Assembly: GCA_030141605.1 (NCBI GenBank)
Contig: JAQGDQ010000286.1
Span: 67,501-131,500, forward strand
Source: Tubiluchus corallicola
Lineage: Eukaryota > Priapulida > Priapulimorpha > Priapulimorphida > Tubiluchidae
DNA length: 64,000 bases
Direction of reading: 5' to 3'
The number at the start of each line of letters is the position of its first letter. Positions within the stretch are counted from its first letter, which is position 1. Made by a program: the position numbers and the translations under genes. The notes below the pieces were generated by a model. That model saw only the letters and a program-made list of their open reading frames with translations. It was not told the DNA's origin and ran no database searches. Below, piece after piece: positions 36,849 to 48,965 of the stretch.

Positions 36849-37204
36849 GAACAAAAACCCGAAGAAATTTGTGCATTTTATATTTACAGAAACCCGTCTA
36901 CTTGTAGTTTCGCTGCATCAGCCCTATACAAGATTCAGTTCAATTAATCTCTGTTACATTTAGCCCAGTAATTAGCCACGCCCATTCTGTATGGCTTCCC
37001 AGGCCATTGAAAGTCTGTATGAGCTGCAGTCGAGTAATCCTCTCTGTGACAGAGAAGCCAGACAAACACAAGCTGCTTATGGCTGATTAGTTTTCACCTG
37101 TACTTTTCAGACTTACTTTGGCTTCCTAACGCAGCTGTAGGTAATGCTATACCTTCAAGGTAACGCCCGAGTCTTCTTGAATTTTTGTAAATTACCACTT
37201 ACAT
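36849..37204. other. Noncoding spacer
   Basis: No gene recognised. Confidence 0.5.
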
Positions 37205-37475
37205 GCTGTCTTATTGCGTACAAAGCTTGCAAGAGCAGTAACGCTGTATAAAACTTGTAAATTTAAACTTTTGCGACAACCGTTACGCACAGATATTCTA
37301 ACGATAAGTCGTTTAAAACAAGTGTAGTTAGCATTACGTAAAGTTTGAAAACGTAATCAGGGCATTTGTGGCGCCCTCTTCAGTGACTGAAACAAAACTT
37401 TAAATTATTTTATATTGTCAATAAGATCAATAATGTATTTTGTTGGAAGGTGATACAGTGACGTTTGCCCAATGA
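37205..37475 (+). repeat. R2 repeat copy
   Basis: Core GCAGTAACGCTGTATAAAAC at 37236-37255, TTTAAAACAAGTGTAGTTAG block, ATTGTCAATAAGAT block and the GTGACGTTTGCCCA end. Confidence 0.8.
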
Positions 37476-37799
37476 TTTTGCCAACGTGCATTACTGGATT
37501 TCTTCACATGATGAATTTTCATGATATTTTTGATTCTTATCACTTATTCTTGCTTCTTTCCTCCACAAACGTCAAGATCTGTTACAGCTTGAACAATTAA
37601 ATTCCCTGCACGCGGTTCCCGTGTGGTTCCTTTTATATGGTGACTGTAAATCATGATTATATGGTCATCATATAATAAGCCGCATGTATAAATAAATTGC
37701 AAGGATTAAGTGCTTGTGGCGTACTAGCTGAAAATGCGCGACAGTATTGCGTTGGTTTTTATCATTGGGAAATTCTAAATGAGGCCGCATTTTGATTTT
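37476..37799. other. Noncoding spacer
   Basis: No gene recognised. Confidence 0.5.
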
Positions 37800-38605
37800 G
37801 CAGGCACACGAAAAGATGGCACAGGAAAAGAATGTATGGTAAAAGTGGCACAGGAAAAAATGGCACGGTAAAACTGGCACAGGAAAAGATTGCACGGTAA
37901 AAGTGGCACAGGAAAAAATGGCTCACGAAAAGATGGCATGGTAAAAGTGGCACAGGAAAAGATTGCACGGTAAAAGTGGCACAGGAAAAAATGGCTCACG
38001 AGAAGACGGCACGGTAATAGGGCACAGGAAAAGATGGCACGGTAAAAGGGCACAGGAAAAGATGGCACGGTAAAAGGGCACAGGAAAAGATGGCACGGTA
38101 AAAGTGGCAGAGGAAAAAAATGGCACAGGAAAACATAGCACAGTAAAAGTGGCACAGGAAAAAAATAGCACAGGTAAAAATGCCGCAGGAAAAAGTGGCA
38201 CAAATGTACAAATGAAAAAGCGGGTAAGATGTATAGATTTTATCCTGTGCCATTTCTTTTCATATGCCATTTTTCCTGTGTCATTTTTACTTATGCCATT
38301 TTTAAAAGTAGGTAAAAATGTATTGATTTTCCGGTGCCATTTTTACTCGTGCTATTCTTAAAAGTAGGTAAACATGTATTTATTGTTCCTGTGTCATTTT
38401 AGCTGTGCCATTTTTTCTGTGCCATTTTCACTTGTGCCATTTTTACTTGTGCCATTTTTTCCTGTGCTGTTTTTCTTGTGCCATTTTCCTATGCCATTTT
38501 TCCTGCGCCATTTTTACTTGTGATATTTTTCATGTGCTATTTTTACTTGTGCCACTTGTACCTACATTTCCATTTGTGCTATTTGTAAAAATTCTAAAGC
38601 CAGAA
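37800..38605. repeat. GGCACAGGAAAA minisatellite that reverses orientation
   Basis: From 37800 to about 38210 the unit (about 15 bp, dimers of about 30 bp) reads AGTGGCACAGGAAAA and ATGGCACGGTAAA. From about 38245 to 38590 the same unit runs in reverse complement as TCCTGTGCCATTTTTACT. Near the switch AAAAGCGGGTAAGATGTA resembles AAAAGTAGGTAAAAATGTA, which occurs in the right half. Peptides such as FPVPFYRAIFSC repeats are artefacts of the period. Confidence 0.95.
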
Positions 38606-39392
38606 TTAAGCCCACATAGATGAATGATATTCTGATACTTAAAAAAAATTAAAATGAGTTTTAATTTTAAAATTAAATTAAATAGAATTAAAATTAAAAT
38701 AAATTCCTGGTATTTTATCATAAAATATACTGTTACTAGTAATACGTGACTTTTCACAGTAAATTTATTTCACTTAACCTCAGGAAGCCCCTCTGTTGGC
38801 GGGCAGAGGTCGCTGGGCAGCGGTACATAACGCGCATGCGTTAATCTCGCATTGTTCCACGTGAATACTTTAACTTTTTCAAACTTATAAACTGAACTAC
38901 ACGATGTAGGGAACATTTTTTCTAAACTAAGAAATTTTGAAAAACGCTTTTAAATATCTTTTATTTTATTTTAATTCTGTTTCCAAATCTGTAAGAAACG
39001 AGTAAAAACCTTGTAAACCGGAAAATCTTACTTTGCAACATGACGCCAGGCAGTGATAAAATTAAGTATTTAATAATTAGCAGACTTATAAGGTTAGTTC
39101 CATATAAATGGGAACACTTTTCTAAACTAATAACTTATGAATTTTTTATAGACGCATGTATGTATAAGAATCTTAGTAAACATGAAGCTTCACTAGACGT
39201 AGACTTTTTAAGACAATATTTTAATTCTATTTAGTTTTAGTCAAATGTTTTTGTCATGAGCTAAAACTACATCTACGGTAAGTATGTCATCTATGATAAG
39301 CGCTCTTAAATTGTTAGTACATACTATAGTATCATCTTAATTGCTATTGCGTTGTATGGTCTATCAGCCTTTCCAATTTATAGTTAATCACT

Positions 39393-39394
<2 letters not shown>
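38606..39394. other. Noncoding spacer
   Basis: No gene called. A 64-codon frame with an ATG at 39040 has ordinary composition but no recognised family and no splice or promoter support. Confidence 0.45.

Positions 39395-39480
<86 letters not shown>
39395..39480. repeat. (TC)n microsatellite
   Basis: Pure TC for about 84 bp. Confidence 0.98.
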
Positions 39481-39482
<2 letters not shown>

Positions 39483-41704
39483 CCATCTCTCTCCCTATCT
39501 TTCATTCTTCTGTTCTCTATCTCTTTTACTCTGCTACCTTCCTTTAGAAAATACTTGCCTTTTACCTAACTTGAGAACTCCGAGGTACAAGGTTTATAAC
39601 AATGTGCATAATTTTGTACAGGTTGATAAATACGATCAAATATATTTACGGCTTAACACACCACAAGTAGTTGCTTTACATCATACTATAAACCGAGGCA
39701 TGTGCAGGTCGTTGTCTGTAAATTAATTATTTATTATGTATATCACTTACATACATTTTTGTAAACCACTTGATTTGCAAGCAACGTGGTTAGTAACACA
39801 ATGTTTAAAAATCACACGCATGCGCACTTGATTAATCAACTGAATGACCAACCAGAAAAACAAAAACCGACCAACCCAAAATAGTTAGCAGACGTATTCT
39901 CAGATACGCTTCCACGTTTCCAGATTATCACATTTACTGTAAACATTTCACGTTCCTTCATACTTTTGTGTTGTAGAATTCTCGTATAATAAACTAGTTT
40001 AATTTGACGATGTGGTTTTTATTTTCTCTACGAGCCTTCCGAGAGAAACAAAATACAACAGTATGACAGGTGTAGCTGGCCAAATGAAGCATTGTCCAGA
40101 TTAAACCCAGGCATGGTTAAACAAATTTTTGTCACATTATGAAAACAGTCAGCATTATTTAAGCATTATGTTGTTTTTTATATGTGCCTATATTTTAATG
40201 TTAAAACATTACTGAGAAGTGTGGTAATAATCCTTGATCTTTCTGAATCTAATATTTTTGCTGATGGTGGGGGGGGGAGGGGAATTTCGCCAAGCATCTC
40301 GTTGGTCACGTGACAACGGGCACTCACCTGTGCAGATCTGTTTCTACCTGATCTACCTGTGTGAGTTAGTTGGTAGACGTTAACAGGCTTCTTTAAAAGT
40401 TGTTTCACAGTATGATAGTGCCATAATTTGACAGATGTATTGGTAAATACTAGATTTGCTTTATGAAGACATACGATGTAAGTAAATGCATCATTTTGTA
40501 TTATTTTTAATTATTATGAAGTGATCACTTTGAACATTTTAGTTTAATGAATGACAATCTTATAAATTCGATAGAACGTGGTATAAATTAGTAAAATTAC
40601 CAAATTAGGTTTATTTAATGCGTGATTTTGTGTTTAGTAAAGTCTAGAACTACAGAATTAAATGCAAATTTCTAAAATGGCCTTTTTTATTTTTTTTTAA
40701 TAGAAATGACGTATAAAGCACTACAATATTTTGTTGGAAAATGGCAGACATTGATTGTAGTTGTTTTCCAGTGTTTATATTATTGTTGATTTTCGATGGT
40801 CTGGATTGTCACACGCTACAATAATATTAGCAACCAGACGAATGCATGCATTGTGATTGCATGGACCTTTTTTGATGTTAATTTAGTTTTCAATTATTGA
40901 CACTGTGCTGCCACCTGTTTGTTGATTTAGTAAGCTTTTTACTTTTTACAGTAGTCACTCTTTTGAAATTGGAGCACCTAATATCCTTCAATACATTAGC
41001 ATTTTGGCCTTTCGTGAGCTATAACTGTTAGTAGTTGTATGACATTTTACCCGTCTTTTGGTTCTCTCCGCCATTGCTCTATTTTTCTAACTGTGATGAG
41101 AATTATGACTGTGAATTTCTTACGAATTTATTGTAGTGACATTGTTGTTCTTAAGGCAACTTGGAGTTCTCATTCCTGTCTTTGTAACTGTTAAAGGCTC
41201 TAACAACGTAAGTTAATGTTAATTAATTTCAATATAGTCTACATAATTTTTATATCAGTTCTTAGTTATAGCAATACATTTAATCAACCAACTAATTTTC
41301 TTCTACTCAATGCAAGTTAAACTAAATGTTAATAATTGTATTTCAGAATAAAGAAACTTTTGGTCAACACGTTAAACTGGTGTTTTGTATCCATTTCATG
41401 CATAATAAAGTAGTGTATTTATTAAACTAATTAGGAACTTAAACAAAGAACATCAGGACAGCAAGACAGTCTAGAATGCAGAACGGGGCTAAGCAATCAC
41501 CGAGATCTTTGATCAACACAAGCCACGTCTATGGTATTGTTACATGGATGTTTTTTGTCCAATGGAAACTCGGATATTGCTTTTGGTGGGGCAGATTGTG
41601 CCTAAAATTGACGGCTGGTTGCAGTTATACTTGGAAATAAAGTTTTAAAAGGCAGGAAAACTCAGTTCGTGAATAAAGCACATATGCGCCTTGAAATTTT
41701 GCAT
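39481..41704. other. Noncoding stretch, nothing recognised
   Basis: About 2.2 kb without gene or known repeat. A G-run cluster (GGTGGGGGGGGGAGGGG) sits at 40266-40282. Confidence 0.45.
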
Positions 41705-41975
41705 CGTCTACATGCCGTCTTATTGCACGCAAAACTTGCGTCAGCAGTAACGCTGTATAAAACCTAAAAACTTAAACCATTAGACGCAGCAGTTTTTAAA
41801 AATCCTTTGAAACAAGTTTAAACAACGTTACGTAATATTAATCACTTTATAAGTATTCCTAGCACACATTTCCCACTAACTGAGCAAAAGTTTTAATTAC
41901 TTTATATTGTCAATAAGATTAATCATATGTGAGCCATCGATGCACACTGGGAAGGTGACTCTGTGACGTTTTACC
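41705..41975 (+). repeat. R2 repeat copy
   Basis: Starts near ACATGCCGTCTTATTGCA, contains CAGCAGTAACGCTGTATAAA and ATTGTCAATAAGATTA, and ends near GTGACTCTGTGACGTTTTAC. Confidence 0.8.
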
Positions 41976-42188
41976 CGTCTGGAGTGGTGATACAGTAAAG
42001 TTTTATCAATTGGCAAGAACATTTTAAGTTACTAAAATTTTTCTTTGTTAACTAGGTAAGTCTCTCTACGGGGCACACGTAATATAATTATAATATTAAT
42101 AATGTAATATAATTGTAATATTAGAGAATCATAAAAATTAAAATACTAACAAGTCCAGTGAAGATAACGTATGGCAGGTGTAGCAGGG

Positions 42189-42300
42189 CTAGTTTAGTCT
42201 GGGCTAGAGCATTCCCAGGGGGTTAAACTGTCCTAGGCCTAACTATTCCTGGGGGGGAGAATAGCCTAGGCTAGACTAAACCGGGGGTGGGGGGTGGAAT
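42189..42300. repeat. CTAGGCTAG foldback sequence
   Basis: TTTAGTCTGGGCTAG at 42193 and its near reverse complement CTAGGCTAGACTAAA at about 42267 bracket a C/G-run loop. The equivalent in unit 2 is at 47316-47412. It marks the left edge of each duplicated unit. Confidence 0.6.
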
Positions 42301-43943
42301 AGCCCGAGCCTTGCTATAATTCTTCAGGCCAAAATATACCCAACTTGTGAAAAGATTCAGGGAGACTGATCCTGAAATCATGGCCACAGCGAATCTATTT
42401 AGTTGTAACATCATAACCCACCCAAAAGTCGGTGACTCTGTAGACATCCGCCTCACCCCCCCCTCACCCGTTCCAGACATCCCACCTCGCACGCCTATGT
42501 ACATTCAAACTAGGCCTGATAAACAAAGATTCTGAACGAAAAATAGAACAAAAAGGCGAACAGAAAGCCTCAAAAAAGAGAACGTTCCAAATTTTTCACA
42601 TTAGAGAATCTAACAATCTAACTAAACACACTTTTAAGCTTGTAAAACTGGTAATTTAGAATTTGTGGATTTATCGAAGAGTTTTCCAGAGTTATAAATG
42701 TAATTTTGCAATAGACAGTTTACTGAGAACTACTTTAAACAGTAAGTGTAATGAATGCTATTTTCAAAAACATAATATTGCTGATCGGTTACTTTTAAGT
42801 TATCTGATGAGTTTTAATTCAGGCTGTTCAGAAATGGTGATAATGATGGTAACACAAAAGATATTATTACTATTATTGTTGTTGTTGTTGTTGTTGTCGT
42901 CAAAGGAGGAGGAGGACGGTGGTGATAATGATCATTTTTTCTCATGCAGCAAGAAAGTTTCACAATGAAACTGCGCAGTTTTTTCCACGCGTCCAATTAC
43001 CTGCAGTTACATTGCGAGTTTTGTACTGTATAAGAGTGTTTAAGTTAAGTTATACCTGCGATTAATACTGTTAGTCAATGTAATTTCAGACCTGTTTATT
43101 TTATTTTTTAGTAAAAGTTCTACCAACCACTGTAAAATATGAAAATATACAAATATAATATAAATATATGTGTGTATTATATATCTTTTTTATGAATATA
43201 ACTATCGATGTTTCAAAACACAAAATCGACAGTCTGTTAAAAGAAAGATCAAATCATATAATTCTATGCTGGAATAATAATAATGTATTTGAAGTATCAC
43301 ATGTATTTGAAGTAATAATTGGTTAGATACACATAAGAATGAAGTCCGCAAATATTTCTCACGCAAACGGAGTATGCAGTAATTCTATCATGCAGCAAAG
43401 TTTCTCACGAAGAGGACGCATAGCTTTTAGTTGGCACTAAAATACCTCACGAGGAGGCATTCTGCTGCTCACTGTGAAATGGGCCTTAGGACCTGCATGA
43501 TCACTGGGGCAGTGTAGTCTAGCACTCTGAAATGGGGCTTAGGACCTGCATGATAACTGGGGCATTGTAGTCTAGCACTCTCGTCGGACAAATCAAGTGT
43601 CAATGGATCTAGTCAAAGTTGTGTCATGACGCTCTCACGCTTGATTTTTTTTAAACTTGGTTTAAATTCAACACACTGGCATATGCAGATTTATTTCTTT
43701 TTTTGTCTATAACGCATACGCATTCCAGATGTCTGGTAAACACAACTTAAGAATACGTTAATAATTTAATAAATTTATCGTGACAGATTTGCAAACGCAA
43801 GAAATCTGTTTAGACATTATTTTGCAAACTCTTTTGCAATCCGAAATTTCATTTTATTTTCATATTTAATTACTACTTAATTACTGTTGCAAAATTTGTT
43901 TTTGCAGTTCATCTTCCTCTTGAAAGTACTTACAATACGCACA

Positions 43944-46900
43944 ATGAATGTGGTTTCACTGATGGTTTTACTAGCACTGTGTGTCTTGGTTACTCTGGAA
44001 GGTACAAATGCAGGCAGTGAAACAGAAAATAACGAGGTAAACATGTACGTTAAAGCAAAGCCAATATTAAATTGTAGGACAAAACAATCTACTCTTTAAA
44101 ATATTTAAAGGAAACACATTATTTTTCCAAAAATGGCTGACGTGAAAGAAGTATTGCCACACAAAGACAATTTAGCATTCGTGCTACCAGTTCTTCACTG
44201 TTACATGCATTCCGCCATTTGCTAGTTAGATGAGCACTAGCGCGTGTATTTCGGAAACGCATTGCACAAAAACAGGTGCTGTACCTCTCAGTTCAGATAT
44301 ATTTTTAGTTTGTGACGAACTGCACACTTTCGACAGCTCGTGCGTGGGTACGGCGGTAAATTTGAAATTTGAATTTTTATCTTAAAATTTGCCTAGTTTT
44401 AGTACATCACACTGAATATCTTATAGTAGCACTGTACTTCAATTTTCGCTTTTACAAATAAGTACAAAACGCTCGTGGAATACTTCTGCTGTTGAAAATT
44501 ACGTTAGTTTGTGATGTCATCAACAGTTGGGCTCACTCGCCATTAATTAAGATTTTAATCTATTATTTAATTATAAGAAACGCCTTTTGCAGTATTAATT
44601 GTGTTAAAATGTATACTTTTATCGTACTTTAAAATGGGGCAGGATTTGAAAAATCATCCTGTCTTTCTTTAATGCAAACCATTATTCGTTTTACACTTAG
44701 TATTGCTAGTAAATTAAGAAATAATTAACTATTAACAGTTTGCTTGAGGTTTCCACAAAAAATTATTTCTTTTAAATGTGTTTATTTACATGCTCTTTTG
44801 CAAAATATGTGTTACTTGGTATTCTTAAAGAAAACCAATACTTAAATAAATATGATAGCCAGAACTCAGTTAAGCAAAGACATGGTTTCATTCACGCACA
44901 AACATCTGCAACGTTTCCACACAGCTATTTGGGCTTTCAAAAACCACATAGAAATTCGAAGCCTCGATTAAATTTTGCTCTTTCTTTGCTCTTTATTACC
45001 CAAAACATGTCATACCCTCTAAACATAATAAGAAATTAGTGCCAAAAAATAACAAATAAACAGAAAATAACAATAGCAAAAAGTCAATTTTACATAATTA
45101 AGAGTTATGCACTGCGCTGTCGTATTAATTAATACCTAGCTGTTATTTTAAACTAAATTTAAGTTTTTAAAGTAATTAGAGGATACGAATACGTTGTTAG
45201 GCCCACATCGTCACTTCACAGTAGGCCTCTGACTCAGATCCAATTAATCACGTGATTAGGCCAAAAATCGCCACAAGGTGGCCAAAGCTGACAACAAGCG
45301 AAGGCTGCTACGCTAATGCAAGATTTCCAGTATAAGAGTTATGGTCACGTTCACTCGAAAATCCACTTAATAAAAATACAAAAATTAACTGTGTGAGAAG
45401 TAAAAAACAAACAACACATTGTAAACTTACATAATCGTGTGATCGATGTTTGTTGAAACATTTCTGAAACAATAAACTACCTAATGTCATTATCTGTTTG
45501 TCTAACTACCTAATGCGCCATGAGCTTCTGCGCATAAGGATTACATCATCAATCTTTACTTCTGAGCCAGCCGCTCGAACATCAGCTGGTCACGTGAAGC
45601 CACACCTAACCAGGCTTCTATCCACGACGACAGTTTAATCTTGCATCGTCAAACATTTAATCTTGAATTATTAATTTAATAATTTCATCACCAATTTAAT
45701 CTAAATCATTATTTAACACAGCTTTCCTTTACACTTTTCTTATAAACGAGAATTAGTTTTTCTCTAGTCTAGGACAAATACAACTTGTTGTCCAAGCGGA
45801 GGAATGTTCTACAATGGACATTGTTACCGGTTTTACATAACTCCAAAACTGCACTGGTGGAAAGCTAGAATGTGGTGCAAGAGGCTAGGTGCTGACCTGC
45901 CATCTGTAACGACTCCTGCTGAACATAATTTTTTGACTAAGCACGTTAAAGCCAGACCTGGCAAGTTATTTGGTTCAAGTTTTGCTGTGTTGCGTGTGAT
46001 ATGTGTTACTGCTATGTTAAATTTAGATGTATTTTCTGTCTCCTTGGTGTTTTTACGATGCGTTGTATGTTTGCGGATAGCCTGGCAAAGTGAAGCAGTT
46101 ATTTTATCAATACTAGCACAAAACCCCTTAAATTTTGTAAATTAACGCTTAGATTAAATAATAATTAGCGCGGATAGTTAAATTTTGTTAAACTTTCAAA
46201 TCTAAGCGCGTCTTCATGAATCTACTAAGATTGGCAACGGCGCCTTTTTGTCACATTCGTGTGACCGACAGATAGACGGCGGCACCGTGATAACCATGAT
46301 CATAAACTGCATTGTTAGTTTCTAGGGTCATATGACGTAGAGCCCATTTTCGTGGCATCACGCGTATAAGCAGTACCGTAACAGTTACGCTTGACGTGCA
46401 AGGGAAGATGCATGTTATTGCACAAACTGTGGTTAGTTTCTGTCGTAAGCAATAGCTGTGTTTGGTTGCCGTTAATTAATTTTCTAAGCTAATTATTCAA
46501 ATGTAAGGTACAATTGCTAACTTTTATAGGCAAGAAAATGTATACTTTGTACAGTTAATTAAAATGAGATGGAGTCTAGACAATCGTCCAGTCTTCGTTT
46601 AAATACAGTAGCAGTTAAAATGAGTATGGAATGGTGACGTGTTGTGCTTGTGACACATGTAATGTGGATATTCGGTACCCAGAACGGCTAGAAGAAGTAC
46701 GACTTCTTTTAAGGATAAAATTCCAACTAGTCGTTGATTCTGTTTAATAATGAAGTGACCTTGACCTTTCTTTAGAAATGTATAATCCCTGGCTTGGTGG
46801 GACAGATCAACACAAAGAAGATAACTGGATATGGATTTCTAATGGTCAGCCGTTCATATACACCAATTGGGCAGGGAATACTCCTGACAACGGGCAAGGA

Positions 46901-46999
46901 AATGAACACTGTTTACAATTGCATAAAGGAAGTTACCAATGGAATGATATCAATTGTGTCGTAGAGCTGTCATTCATTTGTAAATCCATTGCAGATTAA
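43944..46999 (+). CDS. Secreted C-type lectin, copy 1 (three exons)
   Basis: Predicted exons are 43944-44036, 45768-45972 and 46776-46999, joining in frame to 173 residues. Exon 1 encodes a signal peptide: hydrophobic core SLMVLLALCVLVTL, likely cleaved near TNA-GS. It ends at a GAG-gtaaac donor. Exon 2 starts after ttttctctag and encodes the first half of a long-form lectin domain: CCPSGG, NGHCY, HWWKARMWCK, DLPSV. Exon 3 starts after tttctttag and encodes WLGGTD, NWIWISNG, YTNW, NTPDN, EHC, QWNDINC and FICK, giving the conserved WND and all paired Cys. At the usual EPN/QPD position there is TPD, so Ca-dependent sugar binding is uncertain. The exon 2 donor (G-gttcaa) is weak, but it is in the needed phase. 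A possible acceptor (tttgtttttgcag, about 43896-43908) upstream of the ATG suggests a 5' untranslated exon. Role by family: extracellular carbohydrate or pathogen recognition. Confidence 0.85.
44050..44672 (+). mobile_element. R1 TTAA-bounded repeat in intron 1 of lectin copy 1
   Basis: Bounded by TTAA at 44050-44053 and 44669-44672, just 13 bp inside the exon 1 donor. It is present at the same place in lectin copy 2, so insertion predates the duplication. Confidence 0.8.
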
Positions 47000-48965
47000 T
47001 TTGAAGTTTTAAAGTCTGAAAAATTTTAGTTTGATGTAATTAATTAATTAGTTAATTAGATTGATTTGATTTTTTTATTAGTTTATAAATTTGTTTATTA
47101 TTTGTTACATTTTATTCTGCTACGTATTTGCAGATTAAAAAAACATTAATGCAGTAAGACATGAACCGAGCAGATTGTATAATTTGTACAAAGTTTACAA
47201 TTCCTCACACAGAAGAAATCAGTTCGTAAACCGGATTATAATTCCAGCTCTAGCTCTGACTCCAAAAATTTTAGAAGATCAAACTCCGAATCCTCAAAAT
47301 CTAGAAAATCCAGGTCTAGTTTAGTCTAGGCTAGAGTGTTCCCCGGGGGGTTAAACTGTGCTAGGCCTAACTATTCCCAGGGAGGGGGATAATAGCCTAG
47401 GCTAGACTATACGGGAGTGGGTGGAATAGCATGGGCCTTGCTATAATTCTCCAGGCCAAAATATACCCCAATTGTGAAAAGTTTCTGGAGACTGATCCTG
47501 AAATCATGACCACAGCGAATCTGCATAGTTGTAACATCATAACCCACCCAAAAGTCGGTGATTCTATAGGCATCTGCCTCACCCCCCGTTCCTGGCATCC
47601 CACCTCGCACGCCTATGTGCTTTCAACCTAGGCCTGATAAGCAAAGATTCTGAACGAAAAATGGAACAAAAAGGCGAACAGAAGGCTTCAAAAAAAGAAC
47701 GTTCCAAATTTTTCACAGTAGAAAATCCAACAATCATGTTTTCATCTAAACACACTTAAACTTGTAAGACTGGTAATTTAGAATTTGTGGATTTATCGAA
47801 GAGTTTTCCAGAGTTACAAATGTAATTGCAATAGACAGTTTACTGAGAACGACTTTAAACTGTAAGTGTAATAAATGTTATTTTCAAAAACATAATATTG
47901 CTGATCAGTTATCCTTTAAGTTATCTGATGAGTTTTAATTCAGGTTGTTCAGTAACGGTGATAATGATGGTAATGCAAAAGATATTGTTATTGTTATTGT
48001 TGTTGTTGTTGCTGTTGTTGTGGTTGATGTCGTCAAAGGAGGAGGAGGACGGTGGTGATAATGATGATTTTTTTTTCATGGAGTAAGAAAGTTCGTTTCA
48101 CAATGGAACTGCACAGTTTTTTTCCACGCGTCCATTTACTTGCAGTTACATTGCGAGTTTTGTACTGTATAAGAGTGTCTAAGTTAAATTATACCTGCAA
48201 TTAATACTGTTACTCAATGTAATTTCAGACCTGTTTATTTTATTTTTAGTAAAAGTTCTACCAACGTCTGTAAAATATGAAAATATACAAGTATAAAATA
48301 AATAAAATATAATGTGTGTGTTATATATCTTTTTTATGAATATAACCATCGATCTTGCAAAACACAAAATCGTCAGTCTGTTAAAAGAAAGATCAAATCA
48401 TATAATTCTATGCTGGAATAATATTAATAATGTATTTGAAGTATTACATGTATATGAAGTAATAATTGGTTAGATAAAGAATGAAGTCCGCAAAGATTTC
48501 TCACGCAAATGGAGTATATGCAGTAATTCTATCATGCAGCAAAGTTTTCTCACGAGGCGGACGCATAGATTTTAGTTGGCAGTAAAATATCTCATTAGGA
48601 GGCATTCTGCTGCTCACTGTGAAATGGGCCTTAGGACCTGCATGGTCATTGGGGCATTGTAGTCTAGCACTCTCGTCGGACAAATCAAATGTCAATGGAT
48701 CTAGTCAAAGTTGTGTCATGATTTTTGTCTGTAACGCATACGCATTCCAGATGTCTGGTAAACGCATCTCAAGAAGATGTGAATAATTTAACAAATATAT
48801 CGTGACAGATTTGCACACGCAAGAAATCTATTTAGTCATTATTTTGCAAACTCTTTTGCAATCTGAAATTTCATTTTATTTTCATATTTAATTACTACTT
48901 AATAACTGTTGCAAAATTTGTTTTTGCAGTTCATCTTCCTCTTAACAGTACTTACAATATGCACA

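Larger units (their letters stand above)
42189..47315 (+). repeat. Segmental tandem duplication, unit 1
   Basis: This 5.1-kb unit is repeated at 47316-52676 with collinear homology over its whole length, broken by local indels. It starts with a CTAG-rich foldback sequence, carries the first lectin gene, and ends in two units of a 30-bp minisatellite. Differences between units are a few percent in exons and introns, plus larger replacements in intron 1 (about 45204-45262 against 50222-50345, and 45489-45540 against 50590-50830). Confidence 0.9.

Noticed and set aside
37775-38270. Repeated FPVPFYRAIFSC-type peptides of 85-142 codons
   Set aside because: Produced by the 15/30-bp minisatellite period, open in three overlapping frames.
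39040-39234. 64-codon frame with a good ATG
   Set aside because: Too short to judge, with no homology signal or exon context that I can see. Could be revisited with RNA-seq.
44776-45039. Open frame in lectin intron 1, similar to 49830-50024
   Set aside because: Similarity is explained by the segmental duplication. Most differences change amino acids at a neutral-looking rate, the frame has no start or splice consistency, and the second copy is shorter.
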